A stretch of 8,143 bases of DNA. Origin: JAXGVG01 sp040773965. Its GTDB lineage: Bacteria; Pseudomonadota; Alphaproteobacteria; UBA9219. This document shows, piece by piece, positions 1-6,434 of this stretch. Below the pieces are notes generated by a model that saw nothing but the letters and a program-made list of their open reading frames with translations, searched no databases and was not told the DNA's origin. Numbering within the stretch: the stretch's first letter is position 1; the number at the start of each line of letters is the position of its first letter. The stretch spans positions 1 through 8,143 of the forward strand of contig JAXGVG010000086.1 of NCBI GenBank assembly GCA_040773965.1, in the 5' to 3' direction. The translations under genes were made by a program, and so were the position numbers.

Positions 1-83
1 CCCCTGGCGCACGCTGCAATCGGCGCTTGATCCCCATGGCGCCAGGAAAGTCGCAACGGAATAACAACACAAAGAGAGTCCTT
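1..83. other. Left edge: possible tail of an upstream gene plus pepN leader
   Basis: This short edge has no complete gene. Two forward frames could each be the last codons of an upstream gene: one ends at a TGA at 28-30, the other at a TAA at 62-64. The second gives about 20 residues containing 'ALDPHG', which recalls the C-terminal region of FAD-linked oxidases, but a fragment this short cannot be assigned. If the TAA frame is real, the upstream gene ends 19 nt before pepN and the two could be co-transcribed. A purine-rich stretch at 71-78 (aaagagag) is the probable ribosome binding site of pepN. Confidence 0.3.
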
Positions 84-2684
84 ATGCCCAAAACAAATGA
101 AACTCGCCTCGCTGATTACACACCCCCCGCTTTTCTCGTCGACACCATCGATCTGGATTTCGATATTCGTTCCGAACACACGCGCGTACGGGCGTGTTTG
201 CAGGTCCGGCGCAATCCCGCGAGCAAGAACAAAAAAGCCCCGCTAACGCTCGACGGAGAAGCCCAGAAATTGTTAAGCGTAAAACTGAACGGCAGAAAGC
301 TTTCGTCCAAAGAGTATAAGCTTACGCCTCATGGGCTCACTGTCGCTAAAGTGCCGGATACGGCTTGCGTTGAAATTGAAAGCGCAAACGAACCGCACAA
401 GAACACGGCTCTTTCGGGTCTTTATGCCGCAGGCTCCATACTCTCCACGCAATGCGAAGCCGAAGGGTTCCGCCGCATTACGTATTACCCGGACCGGCCG
501 GACGTGCTGGCCAAGTTTACGGTCACAATACATGCCGATAAAAAGCGTTATCCCGTTCTTCTTGCCAACGGCAATCGTGTTGGCACGGGCAGCGAGAAAG
601 ATGGCCGCCACTGGGTCAAATGGGAAGATCCCTTCCCCAAGCCCTGTTATTTATTTGCTCTTGTGGCCGGAAAGCTCGACAAAATAAACACGCATTTTGT
701 GACGCGCTCCGGGCGAAATGTCTTGATCGAAATCTATGTCGAGCCGGGCAAAACGAAGGAAACCGGTTTTGCGCTGGAAGCCCTCAAGAAAGCCATGCGA
801 TGGGACGAAAGGACGTACGGCCTTGAATACGATCTCGACCGTTTCATGATCGTCGCCGTCAGTTCGTTCAACATGGGCGCGATGGAAAACAAAGGCCTGA
901 ATATCTTTAACGACGCCTGCGTTCTGGGCCGCGCCGAAACGGCAACGGACAGCGACATCGCTTTCATTGAGCGCGTCGTCGGTCATGAATACTTCCACAA
1001 CTGGACGGGCGACCGCATCACCTGCCGGGATTGGTTTCAGCTAAGCCTAAAGGAAGGCCTGACTGTTTTTCGCGAACAGGAATTCTGCGGCGATATGAAC
1101 GCGCGCGCGCTGGAGCGTCTCACGAACGTCTGGAGCCTCCGGCGCTCGCAATTCGCCGAAGACGCGGGCGCCATGGCGCATCCCGTCCGCCCCTCCTCCT
1201 ATAAGGCCATCGATAATTTCTACACGTCGACGGTTTACAGCAAAGGCGCGGAGGTCGCGCGTATGATCCAAACGCTTGTGGGCCGAAAAGGTTTCCGCAA
1301 GGGTTTGTCCCTGTACATCAAACGTCACGACGGCCAAGCCGCAACATGCGAGGATTTTGTCGCCGCCATGGCGGATGCCAATCGCGTCGATCTCGATCAG
1401 TTCATGCTGTGGTACAGCCAGGCAGGCACGCCCATTCTGGACGTTACGGACCGTTACGACGAGAAACGCAAGGAATATCGCCTCAAAGTCAGGCAATCCT
1501 GCCCGCCTACGTCCAGGCAACCCAGGAAAAAGCCGATTCATATACCGCTGGCCGTTGGCTTGCTCGACGAGAAAGGACGCGATCTTGTGGCGACAAAAGT
1601 TCTTGAGGTCCGCCGGCCGAAAGAGGAATTTGTTTTCCGCAACATTGCGAAGCGGCCTTTTCCCTCTCTGTTGCGCAACTTCTCGGCTCCCGTGCGGCTC
1701 AAATACCCTTACACGGACAACGATCTGCTCTTCCTCATGGCACACGACAGCGACGCGTTCAGCCGCTGGGAAGCCGGGCAAAAGCTGTTCACGAAATATG
1801 TGCTGACCGGCACCGTTATCCCGCATCGGTTCATCGCCGCCTTGCGCGCGCTGCTGAACGACAACCGCGTGGATGCGGCAACGAAGGCGATGATGCTCAC
1901 ACTGCCGAGCGAAGCGGAACTCGGCCTTGCGCTTCGCGCGCAGAACAAGCTTATCGATCCCGTGTCTCTTTACGAAGCGCGGCAAAAAGTCATCCGCCGC
2001 ATGGCGCATGATCTGGAGAAGGATTTATGGCGCACGTACAAAGCCATCGGCGCCAGGCTCGATCAGCGCGCGAGCGACGGCGTATCGCGCGGCAAACGGA
2101 GCCTGAAAAATCTTTGCCTCGCCTATCTGGCGAAAACGGCCGAAGACGAAGCCCTTCCCATGGCCGCCGCTCTTGCCGGCCAATCGCCGAACATGACGGA
2201 TAAAATCGCGGGCCTGTCCATTCTGGCGGACGCCGATACGCCCCTGCGGGATCGGCAGTTGAAGTCGTTCGAAAAGAACTTCCGCGCTTTCCCGACGATC
2301 ATGGATCACTGGCTGAGCGTGCAAGCCGCCGCGCGCCGTCCGAACGTATTGAGCAACGTGAAGCGCCTTACGAAACATCCCGCTTTTGCGCTTCATAATC
2401 CGAACCGCGTGTCGGCGCTTATCGGCGCGTTCGCCGCCAATCCCCTCGGCTTTCATGCGGCGGATGGCAGCGGGTACCGTTTTATCGGCGAGATTGTCGT
2501 GAAACTGGACAAACTGAATCCTTTGGCCGCAGCGCGGCTGGCCAAGATCTTTACGCGGTGGCGGGATTTCGAGCCGCGCCGTCAAAAGCTGATGAAAGAG
2601 GAAATCGGCCGTCTGGCCAGTCACAAGGGTCTGTCAGTCAACAGCCGGGAAATTGTCGAAAGGTGTTTGGGCGGCAAAGGATAA
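84..2684 (+). CDS. pepN: Aminopeptidase N (M1 family zinc metallopeptidase)
   Basis: Cytosolic zinc aminopeptidase that removes N-terminal residues from peptides in the last steps of protein turnover. The 866-aa product matches the length of E. coli PepN (870). The exopeptidase motif GAMEN is at residues 265-269. The zinc site HEYFH is at 301-305, with the third ligand Glu324 in 'LKEGL', and the transition-state tyrosine is Tyr385 in 'TVYSKG'. All are offset by four residues from the E. coli positions. Order: N-terminal beta domain (about 12-185), thermolysin-like catalytic domain (about 190-440), a small beta domain, then a long helical C-terminal domain of the DUF3458 type. I chose the ATG at 84 because aaagagag lies about 5 nt upstream and the protein then begins like its relatives. 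An in-frame TTG at 27 would add 19 unlikely residues. The stop is 4 nt from that of convergent rpsU. No signal peptide is visible. Confidence 0.96.
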   Translation: MPKTNETRLADYTPPAFLVDTIDLDFDIRSEHTRVRACLQVRRNPASKNKKAPLTLDGEAQKLLSVKLNGRKLSSKEYKLTPHGLTVAKVPDTACVEIESANEPHKNTALSGLYAAGSILSTQCEAEGFRRITYYPDRPDVLAKFTVTIHADKKRYPVLLANGNRVGTGSEKDGRHWVKWEDPFPKPCYLFALVAGKLDKINTHFVTRSGRNVLIEIYVEPGKTKETGFALEALKKAMRWDERTYGLEYDLDRFMIVAVSSFNMGAMENKGLNIFNDACVLGRAETATDSDIAFIERVVGHEYFHNWTGDRITCRDWFQLSLKEGLTVFREQEFCGDMNARALERLTNVWSLRRSQFAEDAGAMAHPVRPSSYKAIDNFYTSTVYSKGAEVARMIQTLVGRKGFRKGLSLYIKRHDGQAATCEDFVAAMADANRVDLDQFMLWYSQAGTPILDVTDRYDEKRKEYRLKVRQSCPPTSRQPRKKPIHIPLAVGLLDEKGRDLVATKVLEVRRPKEEFVFRNIAKRPFPSLLRNFSAPVRLKYPYTDNDLLFLMAHDSDAFSRWEAGQKLFTKYVLTGTVIPHRFIAALRALLNDNRVDAATKAMMLTLPSEAELGLALRAQNKLIDPVSLYEARQKVIRRMAHDLEKDLWRTYKAIGARLDQRASDGVSRGKRSLKNLCLAYLAKTAEDEALPMAAALAGQSPNMTDKIAGLSILADADTPLRDRQLKSFEKNFRAFPTIMDHWLSVQAAARRPNVLSNVKRLTKHPAFALHNPNRVSALIGAFAANPLGFHAADGSGYRFIGEIVVKLDKLNPLAAARLAKIFTRWRDFEPRRQKLMKEEIGRLASHKGLSVNSREIVERCLGGKG

Positions 2685-2688
2685 AAAA

Positions 2689-2892
2689 CTAAAACCCTTC
2701 GCGTTCCTTGCGTTTGCGCTCCACTTTTCGGGCGCGACGGACGGCCTCGGCTTTTTCGCGGGCGCGTTTTTCGGACGGCTTTTCGTAATTGCGGCGCAGC
2801 TTCATTTCACGAAACACGCCTTCGCGTTGCAACTTTTTTTTAAGAACACGCAAGGCTTGATCAACATTATTATCACGCACGATAACTTGCAC
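2689..2892 (-). CDS. rpsU: 30S ribosomal protein bS21
   Basis: Small basic protein of the 30S subunit, bound near the anti-Shine-Dalgarno end of 16S rRNA and involved in translation initiation. The 67-aa product is full length. It starts 'VQVIVRDNNVDQAL', continues through 'LQREGVFREMKLRR' and ends in a highly charged Lys/Arg/Glu helix typical of alphaproteobacterial S21. The start is GTG at 2892: it is the only start that fits the family N-terminus, and an almost perfect Shine-Dalgarno sequence sits 8 nt upstream. Upstream ATG codons in the same frame would add 16 residues that no S21 has. It follows ogt on the same strand with a 152-nt gap, so it probably has its own promoter. Its 3' end faces pepN. 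Confidence 0.95.
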   Translation of the reverse strand: MQVIVRDNNVDQALRVLKKKLQREGVFREMKLRRNYEKPSEKRAREKAEAVRRARKVERKRKEREGF

Positions 2893-2900
2893 GAATGTTT

Positions 2901-2908
2901 CCCCTCCT
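2901..2908 (-). promoter_or_regulatory. Strong ribosome binding site of rpsU
   Basis: On the minus strand this reads AGGAGGGG, preceded by AA, 8 nt before the GTG start of rpsU. It is the strongest Shine-Dalgarno match seen in the window and decides the GTG start over upstream ATGs. Strong initiation signals suit a highly expressed ribosomal protein gene. Confidence 0.8.
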
Positions 2909-2939
2909 TTGGGATAAGCGGTTGCCACCGGCCATTGCA

Positions 2940-2958
2940 AAAGCGCAAAAGCCGCTTT
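2940..2958 (-). other. Small hairpin in the ogt-rpsU gap
   Basis: On the minus strand AAAGCG and CGCTTT form a 6-bp stem around a 7-nt loop (GCTTTTG), with one further T. It lies 47 nt before the rpsU start and 86 nt after the ogt stop. It could be a weak ogt terminator, a leader structure of the rpsU mRNA, or chance. The stem is short and the U-run is minimal, so confidence is low. Confidence 0.25.
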
Positions 2959-2995
2959 CCCGAAGGCCTACAAAGGGGCCGTCAGGAAAGATGGG

Positions 2996-3024
2996 TGGAT
3001 AGCACAGGCCATCCCCCAATGAAA
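2996..3024 (-). promoter_or_regulatory. Candidate rpsU promoter
   Basis: On the minus strand a TTTCAT box is separated by 17 nt from TATCCA, which is preceded by TG plus one base (an extended -10 arrangement). Spacing is ideal but both hexamers are poor sigma-70 matches. It lies about 100 nt upstream of the rpsU start, in the only non-coding space between ogt and rpsU. Confidence 0.25.
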
Positions 3025-3044
3025 GGCTGTTTGTTTTCCGGAGC

Positions 3045-3614
3045 TTACGGCCGATTTTTCCCGATTTTTCCCTTGATCCAAATATGCCCTTCCTCTTTAA
3101 GTAACAAGCGCTTAGCCACCAGCCCGCCACCAAATCCGCCAAGCGATCCGTCGCTGGAGATCACGCGGTGACAAGGGATCGCCACAGGCACGGGGTTAGC
3201 GCCCAGCGCCATTCCAACCGCCCTTGTAGCCTTCGGCTTTTTGATCCGCCGCGCCAGACCGGCATAGCTAACGACCCCGCCCGGCGGGATTGCAAGCAAG
3301 GCCAGCCAAACTTTTTTCTGAAACGGCGTTCCCGAAAGACAAACGGTGATTTTCTTTTTGCCGAAAATATTTTTGATGGCGTCACGCGTGGCGCGCTCGT
3401 CTTTCCTGAACGCGGTTCGCGGCCACCTGTTCCGCCATTTCCTCAACGGCGCCGAAGCCTTGCGACCTTGCGAGAAATCAAGAAAGCAGACGGCATCCTT
3501 ATCCGTCAACCCGCACAGCATCGGCCCACAAGGGGTCTTATGTAAACCCCACCGCACGACTCGCGGTGGCTTGGCGGAAAAAACAATTTTAGGCTTGGGA
3601 ATGGCAGTGAACAT
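3045..3614 (-). CDS. ogt: Methylated-DNA--protein-cysteine S-methyltransferase (O6-methylguanine repair)
   Basis: Suicide repair protein that moves the alkyl group from O6-alkylguanine (and O4-alkylthymine) in DNA to its own cysteine in one irreversible step. In the 189-aa product the active site is PCHRV with nucleophile Cys148. Upstream are the helix-turn-helix region with Arg131 ('TRAVG', expected to flip the base), Tyr117 in 'VSYAGLA' and Asn140. The C-terminal 'GSLGGFGGG' matches the family's active-site loop. The N-terminal 85 or so residues form the variable domain. No Ada-type regulatory or zinc domain is present, so this is a stand-alone Ogt/MGMT. The start is ATG 3614, with AGAG 6 nt upstream. 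The same frame stays open far upstream, antisense to nth, but that part does not look like the family. It diverges from nth, a second DNA-repair gene. Confidence 0.93.
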   Translation of the reverse strand: MFTAIPKPKIVFSAKPPRVVRWGLHKTPCGPMLCGLTDKDAVCFLDFSQGRKASAPLRKWRNRWPRTAFRKDERATRDAIKNIFGKKKITVCLSGTPFQKKVWLALLAIPPGGVVSYAGLARRIKKPKATRAVGMALGANPVPVAIPCHRVISSDGSLGGFGGGLVAKRLLLKEEGHIWIKGKIGKNRP

Positions 3615-3623
3615 GATCGTCTC

Positions 3624-3652
3624 TTTTATCGGCAACCGATCTTTGCTTATAT
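3624..3652 (+). promoter_or_regulatory. Candidate nth promoter in the ogt/nth divergent region
   Basis: TTTATC at 3624-3629 and TTATAT at 3647-3652, 17 nt apart, with TG one base before the second hexamer (extended -10). The -35 match is poor. If used, transcription would begin near 3659, downstream of the ATG at 3651, which agrees with taking 3687 as the nth start. The AT core TTATATG reads CATATAAG on the other strand and could also serve ogt. Confidence 0.3.
3628..3640. repeat. Interrupted palindrome between ogt and nth
   Basis: ATCGG and CCGAT flank a 3-nt centre (CAA). The site lies 14 nt upstream of the ogt start and between the candidate -35 and -10 boxes of nth, which is where an operator controlling both genes could sit. 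The arms are only 5 bp, so chance is a real alternative. Confidence 0.3.
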
Positions 3653-3686
3653 GTTTCCGTTTGCCAACCCCTCTTCGCCTGCCGTC

Positions 3687-4322
3687 ATGAAGCCTGCCGA
3701 TACTGACGAATTTTTCCGCCGCCTTGCCGTGGAACGGCCTTCGCCGAAAAGCGAACTGGATTACGTGAACCCGTACACCTTGCTTGTCGCCGCGATTTTG
3801 TCCGCGCAAGCGACGGACGTCGGCGTAAACAAGGCCACGCCACCGCTTTTCGCGCGCGTCAAAACGCCCCGACAAATGCTCGATCTCGGCGAAGCCAAAC
3901 TGAAGGAATACGTCAAGACTATCGGCCTTTATAACGGAAAGGCCAGGAACATCATGGCGCTTTCGAAAATACTGGTGGACAAATTCAACGGCGAATTGCC
4001 TCAAACCCGCGAGGAACTTCTCACGCTGCCCGGCGTTGGCCGCAAAACCGCGAACGTATTGCTGAACGTCGCTTTTGGCCAGCCGGCGATTGCCGTGGAT
4101 ACGCATGCCTTTCGCGTATCCAACCGGACCGGCATTGCCCCCGGCAAAACGCCGGAGGCCGTTGAAGAAAAACTTATGCAGGTCGTGCCGAAGAAGTGGA
4201 TGCAACACGCGCATCATTGGCTTGTCCTCCATGGACGCTACACATGCAAGGCGCGAAAGCCCGATTGCCCGCGCTGCGTCGTGCGCAGCCTCTGCGCGTT
4301 CAAGAACAAGACGAAGGAATAA
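3687..4322 (+). CDS. nth: Endonuclease III (DNA glycosylase/AP lyase)
   Basis: Bifunctional base-excision enzyme that removes oxidised pyrimidines (such as thymine glycol) and cleaves the abasic site by beta-elimination. The helix-hairpin-helix motif LPGVGRKT holds catalytic Lys120, and Asp138 sits in 'AVDTHAFRV'. The four cysteines of the [4Fe-4S] cluster are at 187, 194, 197 and 203 (C-X6-C-X2-C-X5-C). Starting at ATG 3687 gives 211 residues, the same length and residue numbering as E. coli Nth, and the first residues align without a gap. I therefore prefer it to ATG 3651, which adds 12 residues and overlaps a possible -10 box. Neither start has a clear Shine-Dalgarno sequence. It is divergent from ogt and 13 nt upstream of the alcohol dehydrogenase gene, probably in one transcript. 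Confidence 0.94.
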   Translation: MKPADTDEFFRRLAVERPSPKSELDYVNPYTLLVAAILSAQATDVGVNKATPPLFARVKTPRQMLDLGEAKLKEYVKTIGLYNGKARNIMALSKILVDKFNGELPQTREELLTLPGVGRKTANVLLNVAFGQPAIAVDTHAFRVSNRTGIAPGKTPEAVEEKLMQVVPKKWMQHAHHWLVLHGRYTCKARKPDCPRCVVRSLCAFKNKTKE

Positions 4323-4335
4323 TCAGGAGAAGCGC

Positions 4336-5484
4336 ATGTTCAACTTTATCTTTCAAAACCCGGTCAAAATCGTCTTCGGCAAGGGCCAGATTGCCGCTAT
4401 CGCCTGCGAGGTACCGCAAGGCGCGCGCGTACTGGTAACCTACGGCGGCGGCAGCGTAGAGAAAAACGGCACGCTGGCGCAGGTTCGCAACGCGCTGAAA
4501 GGACGGGCTATCGTCGAATTCGGCGGCATCGGGCCCAACCCAACCTATGAAACGTTGATGAAAGCCGTCGAGCTGGGACGCAAGGAAAAGATAGATTTCG
4601 CGCTGGCGGTTGGCGGCGGATCCGTTATCGACGGCACCAAGTTTATCGTCGCCGCCATTCCTTTCGACGGCGAACCCTGGGACATTCTGTCCAAAGCCGC
4701 TTCGATAAAGATGGCCCTGCCTTTCGGCACGGTGCTCACGCTGCCCGCGACGGGATCGGAAATGAACTGCGGCGCGGTCATCAGCCGGAAAGAGACAAAA
4801 GACAAGCTCGTCTTCCTCGATCCGAAGGTCTTTCCTCTTTTCTCCGTTCTCGATCCCACGACAACCTACTCGCTGCCGCCGCGACAGGTCACCAATGGCA
4901 TCGTCGACTCCTTCGTTCATGTCATGGAGCAATACCTGACCTTTCCGGCGCACGCGCCGCTTCAAGACCGGTTCGCGGAAAGCATTCTGCAAACCCTTAT
5001 TGAGGTTGGGCCGAAAACGCTGGCCAACCCGCAAGATTACGACGCGCGCGCATCGCTGATATGGTGCGCCACGATGGCGCTCAACGGCCTGATCGGGCAA
5101 GGCGTTCCGCAGGACTGGTCGACGCATATGATCGGTCATGAACTGACGGCGCTCTACGGCCTCGATCACGGACAGACGCTTGCCATGCTTCTCCCGGCAA
5201 ACATGCGCGTCCGGCAAAAAGCGAAGCACGCGAAGCTTTTGCAATACGCCCATCGCGTCTGGAACGTCCATGAATCCTCCGAGCGCAACATGATCGACGA
5301 AGCGATCAAGCAAACCGCCGCATTTTTCGAGGCGATCGGCGCGCCCACGACCATGAAAGGCCATGGGCTGACGTGCGACGTCGAGGGCGTTCTCGCGCAG
5401 CTGAAGCGCCATAACCTCACCGCTCTTGGCGAGCGACGCGACGTGACGCCGGACGTTGTCCGGCAGATTCTTGAGTTGATTTAG
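4336..5484 (+). CDS. yqhD: Iron-containing alcohol dehydrogenase, YqhD-type NADPH-dependent aldehyde reductase
   Basis: Predicted cytosolic group III alcohol dehydrogenase. Its E. coli relative YqhD reduces short and reactive aldehydes (such as acrolein, malondialdehyde and butanal) with NADPH and protects against lipid-peroxidation products. The 382-aa product resembles YqhD (387 aa) along its whole length. The nucleotide-binding domain carries two GGGS motifs, at residues 37-40 and 93-96, and LPATGSE at 136-142. The metal ligands Asp191, His195, His264 and His278 are all present, in 'VDSFVH', 'STHMIGHE' and 'GLDHGQT', shifted by three from YqhD. The start is ATG 4336 with AGGAGA about 7 nt upstream. 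The gene follows the nth stop by 13 nt. An upstream in-frame extension into nth is not coding. The exact substrate is not readable from sequence, so a butanol dehydrogenase name is also possible. Confidence 0.9.
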   Translation: MFNFIFQNPVKIVFGKGQIAAIACEVPQGARVLVTYGGGSVEKNGTLAQVRNALKGRAIVEFGGIGPNPTYETLMKAVELGRKEKIDFALAVGGGSVIDGTKFIVAAIPFDGEPWDILSKAASIKMALPFGTVLTLPATGSEMNCGAVISRKETKDKLVFLDPKVFPLFSVLDPTTTYSLPPRQVTNGIVDSFVHVMEQYLTFPAHAPLQDRFAESILQTLIEVGPKTLANPQDYDARASLIWCATMALNGLIGQGVPQDWSTHMIGHELTALYGLDHGQTLAMLLPANMRVRQKAKHAKLLQYAHRVWNVHESSERNMIDEAIKQTAAFFEAIGAPTTMKGHGLTCDVEGVLAQLKRHNLTALGERRDVTPDVVRQILELI

Positions 5485-5487
5485 GGG

Positions 5488-5530
5488 CAAAAAAACGGCG
5501 ACCGAAGCCGCCGTTTATTCTTCCGTTTTT
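5488..5530. terminator. Bidirectional intrinsic terminator between yqhD-like gene and bactofilin gene
   Basis: AAACGGCG (5493-5500) and CGCCGTTT (5509-5516) form an 8-bp stem. Read on the minus strand the stem extends to 10 bp through a G-U wobble and closes on a C(UUCG)G tetraloop, followed by seven U. That is a strong terminator for the bactofilin gene, just after its stop. On the plus strand the inner part has an A-C mismatch, and the T-run (seven T at 5525-5531) is separated from the stem by 8 nt, so termination of the nth-yqhD transcript should be weaker. Confidence 0.8.
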
Positions 5531-5539
5531 TTCTTCGTC

Positions 5540-6169
5540 CTAGCCGTTTACGGCCTTGCGCGACGATTGGTTCTCTTCCTCATCGTCGATCAGCGAGGTG
5601 AACTTTGCGGCCGACTTGAAGCTGGGGTTGCCTGATGAAGCTCCCGCGCCGCCGCCTGTCACCTGCAATTCGCCGATAATCTGGCCGCCCGCGTTGATTT
5701 CGAGTTCTCCGTACTTGATAACGCCGCTGACCCGGCCCGTACCGCGCACAGTCAAGCGTCCATGCACGACGATCTGGCCGTCATAGCGTCCCGCAATGTC
5801 GGCGTTTTCGATTTCCACGTTGCCTTTGAACTGGCCGCTCTCGGTAATCTCCAGAAGCTTGCCGTCGGCAAGCTTCGCTTCGACCTTGCCTTCGACGACC
5901 AAAACGTCGCAAGCCGTAATCTCACCCGACAGGGACAACCCCTTGCCGACGATCAATTTGCGTTCGCCGGATTCCATGTTGCGCTCACTGCCTCCGCGAC
6001 GCGCGTTGCCATGGGACACCTCGACGGACCGGCGTGTCGACGGCACATGAACGGATGGGCCGGCAGGCGCCATGGCGCGGGTGACGGGCTCGGCGGCGGC
6101 GCGCGCGGCTATGGGACTTTGAGAAACGTTCTCCTGCAAATCGTCGTCGTCTTTACGTTTGTTGAACAT
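5540..6169 (-). CDS. Bactofilin (polymer-forming cytoskeletal protein)
   Basis: Predicted bactofilin, a protein that polymerises without nucleotide into filaments or membrane-associated sheets and scaffolds local cell-wall synthesis, stalk growth or chromosome positioning, depending on the species. The 209-aa product has a disordered, Ala/Pro/Arg-rich N-terminus (1-70), a central right-handed beta-helix domain (about 71-170) of short Gly/Val/Ile-rich repeats ('LSLSGEI', 'VVEGKVEAKL', 'GQFKGNVEI', 'VRGTGRVSGVI', 'GGQIIGEL'), and a flexible tail with an acidic DDEEEN run. This order is the DUF583/bactofilin plan. No transmembrane segment is visible. The start is ATG 6169 with GGAGGGGG about 6 nt upstream. 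It is followed at once by its own terminator, so unlike many bactofilin genes it has no M23 peptidase gene behind it. Subfamily (BacA-, BacM-like) cannot be decided here. Confidence 0.9.
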   Translation of the reverse strand: MFNKRKDDDDLQENVSQSPIAARAAAEPVTRAMAPAGPSVHVPSTRRSVEVSHGNARRGGSERNMESGERKLIVGKGLSLSGEITACDVLVVEGKVEAKLADGKLLEITESGQFKGNVEIENADIAGRYDGQIVVHGRLTVRGTGRVSGVIKYGELEINAGGQIIGELQVTGGGAGASSGNPSFKSAAKFTSLIDDEEENQSSRKAVNG

Positions 6170-6190
6170 ATGGTTCCCCCTCCGAAACGA

Positions 6191-6210
6191 TATAGCTTTA
6201 TGCTGCTATA
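6191..6210. repeat. Inverted repeat upstream of the bactofilin gene
   Basis: TATAGC and GCTATA flank an 8-nt centre, starting 22 nt upstream of the bactofilin start codon. It could be a regulator binding site in the bactofilin promoter or 5' leader. The AT-rich arms are short, so it may be chance. Confidence 0.3.
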
Positions 6211-6369
6211 GATGGCCATCCGCAATCGAAAACAACCCCGGCAGCGAAGAATTAGGCTCTACCATGCGAACGGCCTTTGGAGCAAGTCCTTTGGTGATTT
6301 ATCGTTATATCGAAGGGGGGAATTAGGGTTTTAGTGCCTCCGCTCTTTTGGCTTGAAATGGATAAGTTT

Positions 6370-6397
6370 TTGAATTGTGTTAATGTGGATTTAGACT
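6370..6397 (+). promoter_or_regulatory. Candidate promoter of the PfkB kinase gene
   Basis: TTGAAT (6370-6375) and TAGACT (6392-6397), spaced by 16 nt, each match 4 of 6 sigma-70 consensus bases. Predicted initiation near 6404 leaves a leader of about 30 nt that carries a C(UUCG)G mini-hairpin (6403-6414) and the AAGGA ribosome binding site (6422-6426). Confidence 0.35.
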
Positions 6398-6434
6398 CGG
6401 GCAAGCTTCGGCTTATTCCTTAAGGATACCCCTC

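Larger units (their letters stand above)
6170..6434. other. Divergent intergenic region, bactofilin/kinase
   Basis: This AT-richer stretch must hold the promoters of both flanking genes. It contains the bactofilin ribosome binding site at its left end, an inverted repeat at 6191-6210, a direct repeat of CCTTTGG around 6273-6294, a candidate kinase promoter at 6370-6397 and a small UUCG hairpin at 6403-6414. An ATG at 6264 opens a 20-codon frame ending at 6326, but it has no ribosome binding site and I do not call it. I see no tRNA or known RNA family. Confidence 0.5.

Noticed and set aside
2..64. Tail of an FAD-linked oxidase upstream of pepN
   Set aside because: Only about 20 codons are visible and a second frame is equally possible; the 'ALDPHG' resemblance is too short to name a gene.
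27..83. TTG start adding 19 residues to pepN
   Set aside because: No ribosome binding site for it and no match to the family; ATG 84 has one and fits the known N-terminus.
1101..1110. GCGCGCGCGC tract
   Set aside because: It is within pepN codons for Ala-Arg-Ala and is explained by coding sequence.
1047..2009. Minus-strand open frame of about 320 codons inside pepN
   Set aside because: Antisense shadow of a gene with unambiguous M1 peptidase motifs; composition is Arg/His-rich and family-less.
3615..4232. In-frame upstream extension of ogt to 395 residues
   Set aside because: The extension is antisense to nth, does not resemble methyltransferases, and ATG 3614 gives a normal family length.
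4075..4335. In-frame upstream extension of the alcohol dehydrogenase to 469 residues
   Set aside because: It lies inside nth in another frame; the family N-terminus begins at ATG 4336 behind AGGAGA.
4300..5490. Long minus-strand open frame of about 396 codons opposite the alcohol dehydrogenase gene
   Set aside because: It is an antisense shadow caused by codon bias. The plus-strand frame has full metal and NADP motifs and a good ribosome binding site; the shadow shows no recognisable protein features.
6264..6326. 20-codon open frame in the bactofilin/kinase gap
   Set aside because: No ribosome binding site, no recognisable peptide, and it lies in presumed promoter DNA.
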